Shown: piece by piece, positions 36,611 to 39,111 of the stretch
Layout: the number at the start of each line of letters is the position of its first letter
Position numbering within the stretch: the first letter of the stretch is position 1
Assembly: GCA_002789955.1 (NCBI GenBank)
Contig: PFUG01000116.1
Location: forward strand, 1 to 39,111
Direction of reading: 5' to 3'
Origin: Deltaproteobacteria bacterium CG_4_9_14_3_um_filter_63_12
Lineage (GTDB): Bacteria; Myxococcota_A; Bradymonadia; UBA4248; UM-FILTER-63-12
DNA: 39,111 nucleotides
Position numbers and translations under genes: made by a program
Notes under the pieces: model-generated
Told to the model about the DNA's origin: nothing
Seen by the model: the letters and a program-made list of their open reading frames with translations, nothing else
The model's database searches: none

Positions 36611-36638
36611 AAACGCCCTCTCGAGAGAGAGGGCGTTT
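36611..36638. terminator. Bidirectional hairpin terminator
   Basis: Perfect 12-bp stem AAACGCCCTCTC / GAGAGGGCGTTT with a 4-nt loop, between two converging genes. Confidence 0.85.
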
Positions 36639-36658
36639 CCATTTGCTGGAGAGCCGCT

Positions 36659-37285
36659 CTACCTACGCGCCCACTCGAGGCTCAGCTCGCACGAGTCCTC
36701 GTCGCCGGACACCGAGAAGCGTTCGAGTTGATAACCAGCCAGCTCAATCAGGACCCGCTGCCCAAACACCTGCAGCAACTGCCACGACCGCAGGCCAAAA
36801 AACTCGGCGCCGCTCAACCGCAGAGTCGCACGCCGTTCGCTCACCTCGGCCTCGACAACGCCTCGGTCGTAGAGCCTCGAGAAGGACCGAGGCGCGTACC
36901 CCAATACCTTGGCGGGCCCGAGCTTGCGCAACAGCAACAGCGCCACTCGACCGCTTCCTCGCCGTGTGTCTTCGGCCAGAGCCGGGTACAGCGCTGACCA
37001 GCTGCCTGCGAAATGGCGCTCGACGATCAGCTCTGTCACGCGCAGCTGGGCGACGACCGGGATCCAGTCTCGCTTCGAGGGCGCGAGCATGAGACCTGCC
37101 GCGTCGGGACCGAGCGCCACGAGGAGGTCGGACGCGGCGTTGGGGCCGAATCGGCGGGTGAGGTTCTCTCCCCAGCTCGCCATCAACGTCCCATTGCAGT
37201 GGCCCAGCAGCGAGCCACGTCCTGCGGGTACGTCTCTGCGGCTCGAGACGAGCTCTTCGATGCTGTGAAAGGGGCCATACTTCAT
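36659..37285 (-). CDS. Hypothetical protein, 208 aa
   Basis: Family not firmly recognised. Single-domain soluble protein with an alpha/beta pattern; the segment GYAPRSFSRLYDRGVVEAEV and the hydrophobic GQRVLIELAG near the C-terminus loosely resemble the myxobacterial paralogue families of DUF2378 size (about 180-210 aa), but this is only a resemblance. ATG at 37285 has AGGT upstream. No signal peptide. It is convergent with the Cys-rich lipoprotein gene and divergent from the CrtC-like fusion gene. Confidence 0.7.
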   Translation of the reverse strand: MKYGPFHSIEELVSSRRDVPAGRGSLLGHCNGTLMASWGENLTRRFGPNAASDLLVALGPDAAGLMLAPSKRDWIPVVAQLRVTELIVERHFAGSWSALYPALAEDTRRGSGRVALLLLRKLGPAKVLGYAPRSFSRLYDRGVVEAEVSERRATLRLSGAEFFGLRSWQLLQVFGQRVLIELAGYQLERFSVSGDEDSCELSLEWARR

Positions 37286-37416
37286 CGGTACCTGACGTGC
37301 CTCGCCATCACCTTGTCATTTGGGGCGGCAAACGCCAGTCTCCTCAGCGTCAAACCCTTGAGGGTCCCGACTTTTGCCGTCCACGATGGATGCGAACGGA
37401 GTCGATCGCTGCTTGA

Positions 37417-37449
37417 AACCAAGCTGGCTCGCTTCGAGCCCGCTTGGTT
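37417..37449. promoter_or_regulatory. Hairpin in the leader of the CrtC-isoprenyl synthase gene
   Basis: AACCAAGC, one unpaired T, GGCTCG, loop CTT, CGAGCC, one unpaired C, GCTTGGTT: a 14-bp stem with one internal mismatch, ending 60 nt before the start codon. No U-run follows, so it is more likely an operator or mRNA leader structure than a terminator. Confidence 0.5.
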
Positions 37450-37509
37450 CCGAGTAGCGCGCGAAATCCGTTCGCCTCACCGATATCCTATGGTCAGAAA
37501 GGAACGCCA

Positions 37510-39111
37510 ATGTCCAATATCGATGGCAGCACTCCCCTCTTTCCTTCGGACTGGCCCGGCCCCGGCGCTCTCGACCTGACCCTGCACGATCTGCCACACG
37601 ACTCGGCGGCCACAGAGTGGTGGTACGTCAACTGTCACTTCGAGCTCGAAGGCGGGCGCTCCCTCTCGCTGTTTGCATCGTTCTTCAAGATTATTCGCCA
37701 GATTGACGAGCTCACCGGGGAGGTCACGTACGCCTACTCCGTGACGTGGGGGGTGAGTGACCCAGGTCGCAAGACCTACTTCGCCCAATCGTTGGTTGAC
37801 AAAGCGAGCCCTGAGGTCGGACTGCAGAAGATCGCGCAGAATCAGGCCTCGAAAGACGGGCGCATGAACCGCGCCCTCAAGGAGATGCTCGAGCAAGGTC
37901 AGGTGCCACGCCCCGACCGCATGTTCAAAGGCGATGTCTTTGTGAATCCCCGGCGCCTCGAGCTCGACTTCGACGGACTGACGTTGTGCAAGAACGACGC
38001 AGGGGCCTATCGCCTGCATCTCTTCGACGGCGAGCGCAAGGTTGGCTGCGACCTGACGTTCCACCCCCGAAAGCCGCCGACCCGCCACGGCGACGACGGA
38101 GTGGTTCGAGGAAGCGCTGGCGAGCACATGTTCTACTACTTCATTCCTCGCTGTGAGCTGACTGGGACGGTCACGTTGGACGGGGTCCAGCGTCCGCTGG
38201 CCCACGGCCAAGGCTGGTACGACCACGAGTTCGGCGGGCACCTCAAGAGCCAGGAGGAAGCGCAGTCGCCCAAGAACTCTGCGGAGCTGCCGTCGGCCGG
38301 CGCGTTCCACAACGCGGCCTGGGACTGGACCGCCATCCAGTTCGAAGATGGCACGGACCTGAGCGCCTCCAGCATCATCCGTTGCGAAGACAACGTGCGC
38401 ATCGCCAGTTGGGTGATTGTTGTCGGACCAGATGGCGCGCGCACTTTCTACGACGAGATGCAGCTCGAGCCCCTTGAATGGTGGACGAGCACCCGCACGT
38501 TCGCGTCCTACCCAGTCAAATGGCGGTTGCAAGTCCCGGCGGCCGGTCTCGACGTGACGATCACGGCGGCGTTCGAAGACCAGGAGTTCGTCACCGTCAT
38601 CTCGGCGCCGGCCTTCTGGGAAGGGCGCTGCCTTGCAGAAGGAACCTGGAACGGTCGCACTGTGCGTGGGCTCTCGTTCATCGAGCGCAGCGGTTTCGAG
38701 GAGCTGCAAGACCTAGACGACTTCTTTACCGCCGTCGGCGTGCAGGTCCGCAAGTCGGTCGAGAGCATCATCCCATTCGAGCCGACCTTTGAGCAGGCCC
38801 GGGATCTCGTGGCCTCCAAGGAGCGCTCGCACTACATGGACGGGGTCGACATCCCGCAGCTGACGCGCACCCTCGTCGCGCCTGTGCGCGAGATCACCGA
38901 TCGCGGCGGCAAGTCCTGGCGTTCCTATGCGGCGCTGGCCTGTTGCGACGTGGTGGGCGGCGACAGCCGGCAGTTCGTGCATTGGCTCGCCATGCCGGAG
39001 TTCATGCACGTGGGCTCCCTGATTATTGACGACATCCAGGACAAATCGACCGTTCGCCGCGGCGGGCCGACTTGCCACCTCGTGTACGGCGAGCCCTTGG
39101 CCATCAACGCC
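37510..39111 (+). CDS. CrtC/AttH-like domain fused to a trans-isoprenyl diphosphate synthase (partial)
   Basis: I translated this frame by hand from ATG 37510 (AGGAA about 5 nt upstream) through 534 codons to the window edge with no stop, so the 3' end is missing. Residues 1-~410 match the CrtC/AttH lipocalin-like family: ATEWWYVNCHFE, HGQGWYDHEFGGH and WDWTAIQFEDGTDLSASSII, the typical EWWY, G..W.D.E.G and WdW...DG motifs. Family members hydrate carotenoid double bonds or, in fungal relatives, shape polyketide cyclisation. Residues ~435-534 begin an isoprenyl diphosphate synthase: DRGGKSWRSYAALACC (GGKxxR, substrate Lys/Arg) and FMHVGSLIIDDIQDKSTVRR, with the first Asp-rich DDxxD motif and RRG, then GEPLAINA. 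The DDIQDxSTxRRG form resembles geranylgeranyl or polyprenyl synthases. I infer a terpenoid role: a synthase plus a domain that acts on isoprenoid chains. Confidence 0.85.
   Translation, partial: MSNIDGSTPLFPSDWPGPGALDLTLHDLPHDSAATEWWYVNCHFELEGGRSLSLFASFFKIIRQIDELTGEVTYAYSVTWGVSDPGRKTYFAQSLVDKASPEVGLQKIAQNQASKDGRMNRALKEMLEQGQVPRPDRMFKGDVFVNPRRLELDFDGLTLCKNDAGAYRLHLFDGERKVGCDLTFHPRKPPTRHGDDGVVRGSAGEHMFYYFIPRCELTGTVTLDGVQRPLAHGQGWYDHEFGGHLKSQEEAQSPKNSAELPSAGAFHNAAWDWTAIQFEDGTDLSASSIIRCEDNVRIASWVIVVGPDGARTFYDEMQLEPLEWWTSTRTFASYPVKWRLQVPAAGLDVTITAAFEDQEFVTVISAPAFWEGRCLAEGTWNGRTVRGLSFIERSGFEELQDLDDFFTAVGVQVRKSVESIIPFEPTFEQARDLVASKERSHYMDGVDIPQLTRTLVAPVREITDRGGKSWRSYAALACCDVVGGDSRQFVHWLAMPEFMHVGSLIIDDIQDKSTVRRGGPTCHLVYGEPLAINA

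Noticed and set aside
37477..38709. 410-codon minus-strand open frame
   Set aside because: Antisense to the CrtC-like domain, which has conserved motifs and continues to the window edge.

Overview
This GC-rich window looks like chromosomal DNA from a deltaproteobacterial-type organism, most likely Myxococcota (myxobacteria or Bradymonadia-like). That assignment is an inference. It rests on a tail-anchored Ser/Thr protein kinase, several response-regulator hybrids, a long Cys-rich lipoprotein built from repeated modules, and an rpiB-ribD-ribE-ribB(A)-ribH-nusB gene order. No 16S rRNA, tRNA, CRISPR array, phage or intact insertion sequence was seen. Most genes are housekeeping, but several have unusual domain architecture.

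Layout. (1) 61-3213, minus strand: a three-receiver adenylate/guanylate cyclase followed by an unrecognised protein. (2) 3471-12243, minus strand: alaS, then an acyl-carrier-protein/RpiB fusion, ribD, ribE, a ribBX-type gene with a decayed GTP cyclohydrolase II half, ribH, nusB, a lipoprotein and a small secreted protein, ending at a hairpin terminator. (3) 12542-17065: an HD-GYP response regulator, a CinA-type molybdopterin-binding-domain protein, a convergent metallo-beta-lactamase-fold hydrolase, and a Ser/Thr kinase whose stop codon lies in a 123-bp palindromic element. (4) 17368-22087, minus strand: glmS, a GlmU-like uridylyltransferase without its acetyltransferase half, a HAD hydrolase, queD and queE. 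(5) 22368-30757, plus strand: a 1330-residue membrane glycosyltransferase with a very acidic N-terminus, coupled to a metallo-hydrolase; then a histidine kinase, tryptophanase and a response regulator. (6) 30758-31843: about 1.1 kb with no convincing gene but with a strong terminator, a 130-bp inverted repeat and two doubtful small reading frames. (7) 31844-37285: plsX with an App1-type phosphatidate phosphatase, folB, a small helical protein, the Cys-rich lipoprotein and an unknown 208-residue protein. (8) 37510 to the window end: a reading frame joining a CrtC/AttH lipocalin-like domain to a trans-isoprenyl diphosphate synthase, cut off by the window edge.

How the genes fit together. The riboflavin genes would make riboflavin from ribulose-5-phosphate and a GTP-derived pyrimidine, but the GTP cyclohydrolase II step probably needs an enzyme encoded elsewhere. 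GlmS and the GlmU-like enzyme serve UDP-GlcNAc synthesis, again with one activity (the acetyltransferase) missing here. QueD and QueE are two steps of the 7-deazaguanine (queuosine) pathway. PlsX and App1 concern phospholipid metabolism. The tryptophanase sits inside a two-component pair, which suggests indole or tryptophan signalling. The most novel points are the CrtC/AttH-isoprenyl diphosphate synthase fusion at the right edge, the ACP-RpiB fusion, and the kinase-tryptophanase-regulator operon.
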